Source: Deltaproteobacteria bacterium RBG_13_61_14
GTDB lineage: Bacteria > RBG-13-61-14
Assembly (NCBI GenBank): GCA_001797815.1
Contig: MGQK01000063.1
Location: forward strand, 51,790-65,518
Reading direction: 5' to 3'
DNA length: 13,729 bases
A model generated the notes under the pieces. The model saw only the letters and a list, made by a program, of their open reading frames with translations. It searched no databases and was not told the DNA's origin. Shown piece after piece: positions 1 through 6,412 of the stretch (its first letter is position 1; each line of letters opens with the position of its first letter). A program made the position numbers and the translations under genes.

Positions 1-457
1 CCACCCGCTGCTGCTGGCCGCCGGAGAGCTGGCCCGGCTGGTGATGCACGCGGTCCGAAAGGCCCAGCCGCTGGAGCATATTCAGCGCGCGTTCGCGCTT
101 GGCCTGGCGCGAGAGCCGCGGCCCGTAAAGCAAGGGCATTTCCACGTTCTCCAGCGCGGAGGTGCGCGGCAGGAGGTTAAAGCTTTGAAAAACAAAGCCC
201 ATTTTCTGGTTGCGGATATAGGCCAGTTGATCGGCGGAGAAGAGGGTCACGTCTTCGCCGTCCAACACGTAGCGGCCGCGGGTGGGCCGGTCCAGGCAGC
301 CGATCAGGTTGAGCAGGGTAGTCTTGCCCGAGCCGGAGGCGCCCATGATCGCCACGAACTCGCCCCGGTCCACCTCCAGGGAAAGCCCGCGCAGGGCCGG
401 AATCTCGACCTCCCCCAGTTGGTAAACCTTGACGATGTCCTGAAGCTCGATCAGCAT
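1..457 (-). CDS. ABC transporter ATP-binding protein, MacB/LolD type (partial, C-terminus outside window)
   Basis: This is the ATPase of an ABC exporter, expected to drive a MacB-like permease encoded just beyond the left edge. The minus-strand frame from the ATG at 457 stays open to base 1 and gives about 152 residues. Visible motifs are the Walker A loop GASGSGKT at residues 39-46, a Q-loop in GFVFQSFNLLPR near residues 87-98, and the signature LSGGQQQRV at the extreme edge. The Walker B, D-loop and switch His are cut off. The sequence style (ALRGLSLEV, NLIGCLDRPTRG, FNLLPRTSALENVEMPL) is that of the MacB/LolD/FtsE family. It starts six bases after the adaptor stop codon, so it is the fourth gene of the tetR-led efflux operon. 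The upstream SD is poor (GAG in the adaptor's end), which suggests translational coupling. LolD (lipoprotein export) is the alternative, but the adaptor and outer-membrane-factor neighbours favour MacAB-TolC-type efflux. Confidence 0.93.
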   Translation of the reverse strand, partial: MLIELQDIVKVYQLGEVEIPALRGLSLEVDRGEFVAIMGASGSGKTTLLNLIGCLDRPTRGRYVLDGEDVTLFSADQLAYIRNQKMGFVFQSFNLLPRTSALENVEMPLLYGPRLSRQAKRERALNMLQRLGLSDRVHHQPGQLSGGQQQRV

Positions 458-463
458 GGCCCA

Positions 464-1654
464 TCATCTCGGTCGGCGCGAAGGCATCTTGGGCATGAAA
501 GGGTTTACCTTGCCCGCGGCTGCGCCGGGCTCAGCCATTCCGATCACCACTTCCTGCCCTTCTTTCACCTCGCCGCCGGCCAGCTCGGTAAACGCCCCGT
601 CGTTGATCCCCAGGGTGACCGGGATGCTCTCAAGCCCTTGGCCGGTGAGGACCCAGAGGCGAGGCCCGGCGGGCGCGGGTTCCGGCGCCGCCGCCGCCTG
701 ATTCTGCGGCCGGAAGCGGAGCGCGGCGTTGGGAACCTTTAACACGCCGGTGCGCTGGTCCACCTGGAAGGTGAGGTTGGCGGTCATCCCGGGCAGGAGT
801 TTCTGGTCCGGGTTGGCCGCTTTGACGATCACCGGGTAGGTGACCACGTTCTGCAAGGTGGTGGCCGCGATGCGCACCTGGCTGACCGCGCCCTGAAATT
901 TTTCTTCGCCGTAGGCGTCCACGGAAAAGGCAACCGGCTGGCCCGCTTGGATCTTGCCGATGTCCGCCTCGGGGATGCTCGCCTCCACCTGCATCTGCTT
1001 CAAGTCGGCGGCGATCACGAAGAGCGTCTGGGAGGCAAAGGATGCCACCACGGTCTGACCCTCATCCACGTTGCGCGCTACCACCACCCCGTCCACCGGC
1101 GATTTGATCGTGGTGTAATCGAGGTTGGTCTGGGAAAGAGTGAGCGCGGCCCGGGCCTGGCCGATTCCCGCCTGGGCCAGCTTGAGCTGGGCGGCCAGGG
1201 AGTCGCGGTCGGCGACGGCGCCGTCCAGATCCGATTGCGAGATCAGGTTGCGGCTGACCAATTCCCGCGAGCGCTGCAACTCCTTTTCCGCCTGGGTAAG
1301 CTTGGCCCGGACTTGTTCGACCGCGGCGAGCGCGCTCTGGAGGTTGGCCCGGTCCTGCGCGACCTTGGCCTGGTAAGCGGCCGGGTCAATCTGGGCCACC
1401 ACCTGGCCGGCCTGGACGTGATCGTTGTAGTCCACATACAGCTTTTGCACCGGCCCATTGACCTGAGTGCCCACCTGCACTTGCTGGATGGGCTGCACGG
1501 TGCCGGTGGCCTTGACCGTCTGCACCAGGTCGCCCCTTTCCACTTTCGCGGTCCGGTAGAGGTTTTGGCTCTCGTTTCGCCGCCATAACCGCCAGGCGCC
1601 CAGGCTGGCCGCCACCAGCGCCACCGCGCCCAGCACCATCAGCCAACGTTTCAT
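464..1654 (-). CDS. Periplasmic adaptor subunit, HlyD/MacA-like (membrane fusion protein)
   Basis: This 396-residue adaptor links the inner-membrane pump to the outer-membrane factor. The N-terminus has two basic residues and a hydrophobic segment (residues about 4-23), so it is an inner-membrane anchor with the rest in the periplasm. A first half-lipoyl region follows (ATGTVQPIQQVQVGTQVNG, about 50-92). Residues about 95-175 form an Ala/Gln/Lys-rich helical hairpin, and the second lipoyl half (TTIKSPVDGVVVARNVDEGQ) follows near 181-204. The beta-barrel region includes TTLQNVVTYPVIVKAANP, a stretch typical of MacA-like adaptors of ABC pumps rather than RND pumps. Near residue 320 there is a low-complexity Ala/Pro insert. 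The start is the ATG at 1654, two bases after the outer-membrane-factor stop, with AGGAG at 1665-1669 (10-base spacing). The ATPase gene begins six bases downstream. The length is normal for MacA homologues. The gene symbol is withheld because the permease is not visible. Confidence 0.93.
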   Translation of the reverse strand: MKRWLMVLGAVALVAASLGAWRLWRRNESQNLYRTAKVERGDLVQTVKATGTVQPIQQVQVGTQVNGPVQKLYVDYNDHVQAGQVVAQIDPAAYQAKVAQDRANLQSALAAVEQVRAKLTQAEKELQRSRELVSRNLISQSDLDGAVADRDSLAAQLKLAQAGIGQARAALTLSQTNLDYTTIKSPVDGVVVARNVDEGQTVVASFASQTLFVIAADLKQMQVEASIPEADIGKIQAGQPVAFSVDAYGEEKFQGAVSQVRIAATTLQNVVTYPVIVKAANPDQKLLPGMTANLTFQVDQRTGVLKVPNAALRFRPQNQAAAAPEPAPAGPRLWVLTGQGLESIPVTLGINDGAFTELAGGEVKEGQEVVIGMAEPGAAAGKVNPFMPKMPSRRPR

Positions 1655-1656
1655 GG

Positions 1657-3102
1657 TTATTTTTCTCCTATGGTGCGCTGGACCTGCGCCACCGCGGCCA
1701 GGTAGTCGAAGCGGGCGGTGACCTGGTCCGACTGGGCCTGACTCAAGGCCACCTGGGCATCGGTCACTTCCACCGCCGAGGCCCGGCCCACCTTGTAGCG
1801 CTCGTTGACCAGGTCCACGTTTTCCTGCGCTTGCTGCGCCACGAGGGTGCTCAACTCCAGGCGTTGCTTCGCGTCTTCCCGCTCGGCCACCGCCTGGCTC
1901 AAATGGAGATAAATTAACTGCTCCTGGGCCGCGCGCCGGGCGCGCGCCGAGCGAAGCTGGGCCACGGCCTGGTCAATCTGGCTGGTTTTGCGGGGGATGG
2001 CCAGGAGGTCTTGGATCACGACCGCGGGCGAAATGAACCAGTTCCAGACCAGGGGGAAATCCGCCCCGGTCCAGTTGTAGCCGGCGCTGAAGGTGAGCGA
2101 GGGGAATAAATTGGCAATGGCCCCGTTCACCGCCATGGAAGCCGCCCGTTCCTCCGCGATCGCGGCCTGCAATTCCGGCTGATGCTCGCGGGCCAGCGCC
2201 ATCAACTCCTCCAAGGTCGCGGTCTGCTCGACCGCCGCCGGCTCCGTGATCCGGTAGCCCGGCTCTTCGGCCAAGCCCATGGCCGAGTTCAAAGCCGCGC
2301 GCGCGGTCTTGACCGCGTTGCGGGCGCTGATCAGGTTCAACTGCGCATGGCCCAGGTCCACCTGGGCTTTGGTCACGTCATACTGGATGCGCCGGCCCAC
2401 CTCGAACAGCACTTTGGCCTGGTCGAGGTGAACCTGGAATTGGTGGACGGTATCTTCGGCGACCTGGGCCAGCGCCTGGGCCTGGGCCAACTGGTAATAG
2501 GCCAGCTTCACCTGAAAGGCCACCGTGTTGGTGGTGGCGCGCAGGTTCGCTTCCGCGGCCCGCTGCTGGGCAGAGGCCTGGCGAATGGCGGAATCGGTGC
2601 GGCCGAAGTCCCAGATCAACTGCTCGGCGCTGATTCCCGCGGACCAGAAGTCCGAGGACTCGTTGCTGGGAGGAGACGGAGCGGACAGCCCGGGGGTGGT
2701 CGAGGCAGGGGCTTGCACGTTGCCGGTCGCCCGGCGGTAACTGCCCTGGCCGGTGAGCGAAGGGATATAGCCGGAGATGGCCAGGCGGGTCTGCTTCTGG
2801 GCGATCACCAGGTTTTGCTGGGCCTGGACCATGGCCGGATGGTATTGCAGCGCGATGGCGACGGCCTGCTCCAGCGTCAAGGTGCTGCCCTCGCTCAAGC
2901 TCACTTCCGCCGCGGTCACGGTCCGCTCGCCCGGGGGCGCCTGGTCGCTCTTCTGGGCCTGCCGGGCCCGGTAAATGGTCGCGCAGCCCGGGAGCAGAAA
3001 ACCGGCCAGCAGGATCAAGGCCCCCTGTTGCCAGCGGATGCCCCGTCTGCGGGAAAGTCCTGGCCCCGGCGCGGCTGAACTCGCATCCATACGCACGTTC
3101 AT
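1657..3102 (-). CDS. Outer-membrane efflux factor, TolC/OprM family lipoprotein
   Basis: This is the trimeric outer-membrane channel of a tripartite efflux pump. I choose the ATG at 3102 (481 residues). It overlaps the tetR stop codon as ATGA and has AAGGAG at 3110-3115, seven bases upstream. The longer frame from 3192 would add 30 residues inside tetR and has no support. Residues about 28-40 form a hydrophobic signal ending LLPGC, a lipobox with the acylated Cys at residue 40, after an unusually long N-terminal region containing three arginines (RRR, 18-20). Two outer-efflux-protein repeats follow: LTLEQAVAIALQYHP opens the first, and NERYKVGRASAVEVTDAQVALSQAQ lies in the second, as in TolC/NodT/OprM proteins. 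Long Ala/Gln-rich helices make up the periplasmic barrel. It is the second gene of the operon, and its last codons carry the SD of the adaptor gene. Confidence 0.92.
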   Translation of the reverse strand: MNVRMDASSAAPGPGLSRRRGIRWQQGALILLAGFLLPGCATIYRARQAQKSDQAPPGERTVTAAEVSLSEGSTLTLEQAVAIALQYHPAMVQAQQNLVIAQKQTRLAISGYIPSLTGQGSYRRATGNVQAPASTTPGLSAPSPPSNESSDFWSAGISAEQLIWDFGRTDSAIRQASAQQRAAEANLRATTNTVAFQVKLAYYQLAQAQALAQVAEDTVHQFQVHLDQAKVLFEVGRRIQYDVTKAQVDLGHAQLNLISARNAVKTARAALNSAMGLAEEPGYRITEPAAVEQTATLEELMALAREHQPELQAAIAEERAASMAVNGAIANLFPSLTFSAGYNWTGADFPLVWNWFISPAVVIQDLLAIPRKTSQIDQAVAQLRSARARRAAQEQLIYLHLSQAVAEREDAKQRLELSTLVAQQAQENVDLVNERYKVGRASAVEVTDAQVALSQAQSDQVTARFDYLAAVAQVQRTIGEK

Positions 3103-3716
3103 CGCTTGGCTCCTTCTTCCGCTACACCTTGAAAAAAGATATCCAAAAACAGTTGCGCGTCCTCGGCCAGGGGCGGCGGCGTCTCTTCCCATAACCGCGC
3201 CTGGATCATGGCCGCGCAGCCCATCACAAAAACCCCGGCCGCCTTCAGGTCCGGAAGAGGCCGGAAATGACCGCGTTCCACCCCTTCTTTGAACACCTGG
3301 GCGACTGATGCCACCAGCCGGCGGTGACGGTCCTTGCCCTCCCGGTTCATCCTCGGCCCGGTAAACTCCGGGTTGAGAAATACCCGGAAGAAATTGCGGT
3401 TGGCTTCAAAGTAGCTCAGGCTTTGTTGGACAATCGCTTCCAGCTTCTGGTTCGGGGAAAGCTCCGAGTCCAGGATCTTGTCCAACTCTTGCTCCAAAGG
3501 CTCCATGCTGCTCTGCACCGCGGACTGAAGCAATTCTTCCTTGTCCTGGAAATAGAGATAGAGCGTGCCCTTGGCGATCCCGGCCTCCTTGGCCACCCGC
3601 TCCATGGTCAAGCCGGAAAGCCCCTGCTCGGTTAGCACCTTGACCACGGCCTGGTGCAAGCCTTCCTTCATCAGGGAATTCCATTTGCTCTTCCGTTCTT
3701 CGCGCAACCGGATCAT
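3099..3716 (-). CDS. TetR/AcrR-family transcriptional repressor of the efflux operon
   Basis: This one-component DNA-binding repressor of about 205 residues has an N-terminal helix-turn-helix (LTMERVAKEAGIAKGTLYLYF, about residues 36-56 from the chosen start), the TetR signature with KGTLYLYFQDKEELL. A variable helical ligand-binding and dimerisation domain follows (EALVQQSL-like helices and FFRVFLNPEF region). The frame can also start at a GTG at 3725. I prefer the ATG at 3716 because a G-run (GGGGGTG) sits about eight bases before it, while the GTG has nothing better than an adjacent CGGG. The stop overlaps the next gene's start by four bases (ATGA), so regulator and outer-membrane factor are translationally coupled. 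The promoter and an inverted-repeat operator lie 20-75 bases upstream, which predicts autorepression. The ligand is unknown; TetR regulators in this arrangement usually respond to drugs, bile salts, solvents or fatty acids. Confidence 0.93.
   Translation of the reverse strand: MIRLREERKSKWNSLMKEGLHQAVVKVLTEQGLSGLTMERVAKEAGIAKGTLYLYFQDKEELLQSAVQSSMEPLEQELDKILDSELSPNQKLEAIVQQSLSYFEANRNFFRVFLNPEFTGPRMNREGKDRHRRLVASVAQVFKEGVERGHFRPLPDLKAAGVFVMGCAAMIQARLWEETPPPLAEDAQLFLDIFFQGVAEEGAKR
3110..3115 (-). promoter_or_regulatory. Shine-Dalgarno of the outer-membrane factor gene
   Basis: The minus strand reads AAGGAG, seven bases before the ATG at 3102, inside the last codons of tetR. It decides the start of the outer-membrane factor against the longer frame beginning at 3192. 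Confidence 0.85.
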
Positions 3717-3738
3717 TTGAGGCACCCCCGAGATAATC

Positions 3739-3764
3739 GGTCATCGAAATGACCATAAGGTCAT
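3739..3764. promoter_or_regulatory. Probable TetR operator with three alternating half-sites
   Basis: Three copies of one 6-base half-site alternate in orientation: GGTCAT (3739-3744), ATGACC (3749-3754) and GGTCAT (3759-3764), separated by the 4-base spacers CGAA and ATAA. Each neighbouring pair is a perfect 6-base inverted repeat of the TGACC-type often bound by TetR regulators. The right copy overlaps the -10 box of the tetR promoter by two bases and the set covers the likely transcription start, an arrangement expected to block RNA polymerase. That the neighbouring TetR protein binds here is inference. Confidence 0.8.
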
Positions 3765-3791
3765 GATAATAACTTTAGAGTCAACTGTCAA
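3763..3791 (-). promoter_or_regulatory. Sigma70-type promoter of the tetR-efflux operon
   Basis: On the minus strand the -35 box is a perfect TTGACA (3786-3791), the spacer is 17 bases, and the -10 box is TATCAT (3763-3768, five of six matches). Transcription would start near 3756, about 40 bases before the chosen tetR ATG. It overlaps the operator, so the promoter is probably strong but repressed. Confidence 0.82.
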
Positions 3792-3896
3792 GGGCAAATT
3801 ACATTTCTCTAGTGCGAGGTCGCTGCGATTCCTTTTCGCGGCTTTTCGGTTCCGGCCAAAAGCGGACTCCGCAATTTTCCTTGCGAGCATGATTCC

Positions 3897-3925
3897 TTGA
3901 CTTTCCGTCCGGTTCCGGCTTTAAT
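3897..3925 (+). promoter_or_regulatory. Candidate promoter of the acyl-CoA synthetase-coaE pair
   Basis: TTGACT (3897-3902), a 17-base spacer and TTTAAT (3920-3925) each match the sigma70 consensus at five of six bases. The start site would fall near 3932, leaving a leader of about 20 bases. The rest of the spacer from 3726 holds the divergent tetR promoter and operator and a weak GCTTTT/AAAAGC inverted repeat (3841-3863); no gene is seen there. Confidence 0.6.
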
Positions 3926-3941
3926 TTTCAGGAAGTTCAAG

Positions 3942-3947
3942 AGGAGG
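3942..3947 (+). promoter_or_regulatory. Shine-Dalgarno of the acyl-CoA synthetase gene
   Basis: AGGAGG lies four bases before the ATG at 3952. It matches the anti-SD strongly, though the spacing is short. Confidence 0.75.
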
Positions 3948-3951
3948 CGAG

Positions 3952-5481
3952 ATGTTAGCGGAAAAGCGGAGGTCGGCCCTGGACGCGATCTTTTTCCCGA
4001 AGGCCATCGCGTTCGTGGGCGCGTCGAACAACATGAACAAGTGGGGGTTCTTGATCCTCCATAACCTGATCATGGGCGGGTATGAAGGCCCGGTCTATCC
4101 GGTCAACCCCAAGGAGAAGAACATCCTGGGGCTCCCGGCTTACCCGAGCGTGGCGGCGATCCCTCACCCGGTGGACCAGGCCATCTTCACCATCCCGGCC
4201 GAGCAGATCCCGCCGGCGATCGCCGAGGCCGGCCGCAAGGGGGTGCGCGCCGGAATTGTGATCTCCGCGGGCATGGGCGAGCTGGGCGAGCCGGGCAAGG
4301 CGCTGGAGGCGGAGATGGTCGAGCAGGCCCGCCGGTATGGCATGGTGCTGGTGGGCCCGAACGGGCAAGGCTACGCCTGCCCCCAGAGCAAGCTCTACCC
4401 CTGGATGCCGGCCTTCCTGCCGCCCCACGGCCCGATCGCGCTCATCAGCCAGAGCGGCAATATCCAGACCTGGATCCTGCAATACCTGGAGCGGGTCGGC
4501 TTCGGAGTTTCCAAGACCGTGAGCATGGGCAACGCCGCGGACCTGCAAGCCGGCGATTACCTGCGCTACCTCAAAGACGACCCGGAAACCCGGGTCATCG
4601 TCCTTTACCTGGAAGGGCTCAACCAGGGCCGCGAGTTCTTCTCGGCCGCCCAAGAGGTCTCGCCCCGCAAACCCGTGGTCCTGGTCAAGGCCGGCCGCAC
4701 CGAGGCCGGCGCCCGCGCCGCCCGCTCGCACACCGGCGTGCTGGCCGGGGCCGACCGGGTCTTTGCTGCGGCCTGCGGCCAGGCCGGGATCGTCCGCGCC
4801 GACACCCTGGAGCAGGCGGCCATCTATGCCGCGGCCTTTGCCGGGATCCCGCTCCCCGCCGGCAAGCGCGTGGGCATCGTCACCGGCGGCGGCGGGCTGG
4901 GCGTGATCGCGGCCGACGCTTGCGTGGCCGAGGGCCTGACCGTGGCCGAGCTGGGGCCCCGCACCTGCGCGCGCTTGCAGAAACTTTTGCCGCCCTGGTG
5001 GGTGCCGGGCAACCCGGTGGACATGGTGGCCGGCCTGGGCTATGCCGGCCCGCGCGAGGTAATCCCGGTCCTGTTCGAGGAAGGAGAAGTGGACGGCGTG
5101 ATCATGATCGGCCTGGGCTGGGCTCACGGCATGGTCGAGACCTATCTCAAGCACTCGCCGCTCCGAAAGCTCACCGACCTCACGCCGTTCATTGCGGACC
5201 GGCTCAAGCGCGACCGGGAGTATAACAACCGGCTCGCGGACCTGATCGAAAAATACGGCAAGCCCCTGTATATGGTCGGTCCAGCCGTGGCGCACGCGAT
5301 CGAGCGCGGCTGGGAAGGCATGAGCGATATCCTGCGCCGGGGCTACATGATCTTCCCCACCATTGAAAGCGCGGTCCAGGCCTTTGCCGCCATGGCCGAA
5401 TACCGCCGCCTCCGCGAGCTGCATCAGGCGCCGGAGGTGCGCCCGGCCGCGCCGGCCCCGGTCCGGGCGCTGGAGCGGTAA
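3952..5481 (+). CDS. NDP-forming acyl-CoA synthetase, alpha-type subunit (acetate-CoA ligase, ADP-forming-like)
   Basis: This 509-residue protein belongs to the succinyl-CoA synthetase superfamily, whose ADP-forming members interconvert acyl-CoA plus ADP and phosphate with free acid, CoA and ATP. The N-terminal CoA-binding Rossmann domain shows AIAFVGASNNMNKWG (about 18-32) and VYPVNPKEKNILG (48-60). Next come GPNGQGY (135-141) and ISQSGN (165-170), which resemble the alpha-subunit ligase-CoA domain. His260 in RSHTGVLAGAD matches the phosphorylated His region of ADP-forming acetyl-CoA synthetases. TGGGGLGVIAADA (311-323) and PGNPVDM (352-358) belong to the second flavodoxin-like domain. There is no ATP-grasp domain, so it should need a separate beta subunit; none is in this window. 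The substrate cannot be told from sequence. It lies six bases ahead of coaE, giving a CoA-centred pair. The C-terminus is Ala/Pro-rich. A degenerate, non-catalytic CoA-binding role is the alternative. Confidence 0.88.
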   Translation: MLAEKRRSALDAIFFPKAIAFVGASNNMNKWGFLILHNLIMGGYEGPVYPVNPKEKNILGLPAYPSVAAIPHPVDQAIFTIPAEQIPPAIAEAGRKGVRAGIVISAGMGELGEPGKALEAEMVEQARRYGMVLVGPNGQGYACPQSKLYPWMPAFLPPHGPIALISQSGNIQTWILQYLERVGFGVSKTVSMGNAADLQAGDYLRYLKDDPETRVIVLYLEGLNQGREFFSAAQEVSPRKPVVLVKAGRTEAGARAARSHTGVLAGADRVFAAACGQAGIVRADTLEQAAIYAAAFAGIPLPAGKRVGIVTGGGGLGVIAADACVAEGLTVAELGPRTCARLQKLLPPWWVPGNPVDMVAGLGYAGPREVIPVLFEEGEVDGVIMIGLGWAHGMVETYLKHSPLRKLTDLTPFIADRLKRDREYNNRLADLIEKYGKPLYMVGPAVAHAIERGWEGMSDILRRGYMIFPTIESAVQAFAAMAEYRRLRELHQAPEVRPAAPAPVRALER

Positions 5482-5487
5482 GCGACG

Positions 5488-6093
5488 ATGCGGGTCGTGG
5501 GCCTGACCGGCGGGATCGCCTCGGGCAAGAGCACCGTCGCCCGGATGTTCGTGGAGCTGGGCGCGCGCCTGGTGGACGCCGATCTTTTGGCCCGCCAGGT
5601 GGTGGAGCCGGACAAGCCGGCCTGGGGCGAGATCGCGGACCACTTCGGCGAAGGGGTGCTCAACCCCGACCGGACCCTGAACCGGGAGAAGCTGGCCGAG
5701 ATCATTTTCCGCGACCCGGACGAGCGCCGGGTTTTAAATGACATCACCCACCCCCGGATCGGGGCGGAAATGCTGGATCTGATCCAGCGCTTTCAGCGGG
5801 AAGGCGCCGCGGTGGTCTTGATTGACGCGGCGCTCCTGCTGGAGAGCCCGGCCACCAACTGGATTCGGCCGGTGGTGGTAGTTACCGCGGAGGAGGAGGT
5901 CCGGGCCGAGCGGATCATGGAGCGCGACGGGTTGAGCCAAGAGCAGGCGCTGGCCCGGATCCGGTCCCAGATGCGCGAGGATGAGCGCAAGACGCGGGCG
6001 GATTATGTGATTGACAATTCCGGCAGTTTGGAAGATCTTCAAGATCGGGTGGAAGAAGTTTGGATTGAGCTTTTAAGTTCAGAGGCGGATTGA
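5488..6093 (+). CDS. coaE: Dephospho-CoA kinase
   Basis: This enzyme phosphorylates the 3'-hydroxyl of the ribose in dephospho-CoA, the last step of cytosolic CoA synthesis. The 201 residues are the normal length. The N-terminal P-loop is GGIASGKST (8-16), followed by the conserved VDADLLAR (29-36), THPRI (87-91) and DAALLLES (113-120), which stands where most relatives have a D-x-PLLxE motif. The lid Arg region runs through ERDGLSQEQALARIRSQM (145-162) and the ADYVIDNSG motif is at 171-179. The ATG at 5488 lies six bases after the acyl-CoA synthetase stop with only a weak GGAG upstream, so translation is probably coupled to that gene. Base composition is like the upstream gene, and this is core chromosomal content. 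Confidence 0.96.
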   Translation: MRVVGLTGGIASGKSTVARMFVELGARLVDADLLARQVVEPDKPAWGEIADHFGEGVLNPDRTLNREKLAEIIFRDPDERRVLNDITHPRIGAEMLDLIQRFQREGAAVVLIDAALLLESPATNWIRPVVVVTAEEEVRAERIMERDGLSQEQALARIRSQMREDERKTRADYVIDNSGSLEDLQDRVEEVWIELLSSEAD

Positions 6094-6118
6094 GGCGTCG
6101 CCGGCAAAGCCGGCCTCA
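6091..6118. repeat. Hairpin after coaE
   Basis: GCCGGC (6100-6105) and GCCGGC (6109-6114) pair around an AAA loop, and TGAG (6091-6094) can pair with CTCA (6115-6118) across a bulge. No T-run follows, so it is not a classical intrinsic terminator. It may limit 3' degradation or attenuate read-through into the next small frame. Confidence 0.45.
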
Positions 6119-6137
6119 AGCAAGATAAGGATCGAGT

Positions 6138-6287
6138 ATGACTGCGGAAAGACGCAAGAGCGAGCGGAGAAAAAACGAGCGGCGGCAGAGCGATCGGCGG
6201 AAGAAAGACCGGGGGACTCCGAACCGCCGCCAGGGCGAGCGCCGGCAGGAGGACCGGAGGCGGTCCGGGACCGCGGGGAGGCTCTAG
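6138..6287 (+). CDS. 49-residue basic (E/D)RRxx pentapeptide-repeat mini-protein (hypothetical)
   Basis: A short frame from the ATG at 6138 to the TAG at 6285 encodes 49 residues, about a third of them Arg. From residue 4 the sequence falls into eight consecutive five-residue units: ERRKS, ERRKN, ERRQS, DRRKK, DRGTP, NRRQG, ERRQE and DRRRS, then a short tail. Only the fifth and sixth units depart from the (E/D)RRxx pattern. AAGG at 6127-6130 lies seven bases before the ATG, a usable SD. The strict protein-level period and the SD support real coding. No catalytic motif, signal or membrane segment is visible. Alternating acid and Arg pairs suggest a charged helix or nucleic-acid contact, but I assign no function. 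It follows coaE by 44 bases on the same strand and could be co-transcribed. A non-coding low-complexity tract is the alternative. Confidence 0.5.
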   Translation: MTAERRKSERRKNERRQSDRRKKDRGTPNRRQGERRQEDRRRSGTAGRL

Positions 6288-6295
6288 CCCTCCCC

Positions 6296-6412
6296 AGGCC
6301 TTAGGCCTTAGGCCTTAGGCATTAGTAATACAATAATGTATTGAACCGTCCGGGATTCTTCGCCGCCGTTTCTTTCCCGGGCCTAATGACTAACGCCTAA
6401 CGCCTAATGCCT
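6296..6412. repeat. Inverted pair of TTAGGCN-type heptamer arrays with nested hairpins
   Basis: The left array (6296-6325) is three AGGCCTT units, one AGGCATT and AG. The right array (6382-6412) read on the minus strand is AGGCATT, AGGCGTT, AGGCGTT, AGTCATT and AGG. Aligned as an inverted repeat they agree at 26 of 30 positions, the differences falling mostly on one variable base per unit. Between them lie AATACA/TGTATT around ATAA (6327-6342) and CCGGGA/TCCCGG (6350-6355 and 6375-6380), so nearly the whole spacer is nested dyad symmetry. The right array runs into the first possible ATG of the hydrolase. It could form a cruciform or RNA hairpin; a role as bidirectional terminator or mobile repeat is inference. 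Confidence 0.8.

Noticed and set aside
2182-3078. A 298-codon plus-strand frame opposite the outer-membrane factor
   Set aside because: Low-complexity, Arg/Gly/Leu-rich, no SD and no domain; explained by GC bias on the strand opposite a real gene.
3103-3192. Longer N-terminus for the outer-membrane factor
   Set aside because: It lies inside tetR, while the ATG at 3102 has a strong SD and an ATGA overlap and gives a sensible lipoprotein signal.
3764-3899. Short plus-strand frame starting in the tetR promoter region
   Set aside because: About 45 codons with no SD, overlapping promoter and operator; nothing supports coding.
3955-5643. A 562-codon open frame on the minus strand opposite the acyl-CoA synthetase and coaE start
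   Set aside because: It is antisense to a gene with clear family motifs. Its product is His/Arg/Gly/Ala-rich with no recognisable domain, as expected from a GC-rich shadow frame.
6091-6118. Rho-independent terminator after coaE
   Set aside because: The hairpin is GC-rich but is followed by CAAGCAAGAT and no T-run; kept only as a hairpin.
6296-6412. CRISPR array
   Set aside because: Units are seven bases long and contiguous, without spacers, and there is no cas gene in the window.
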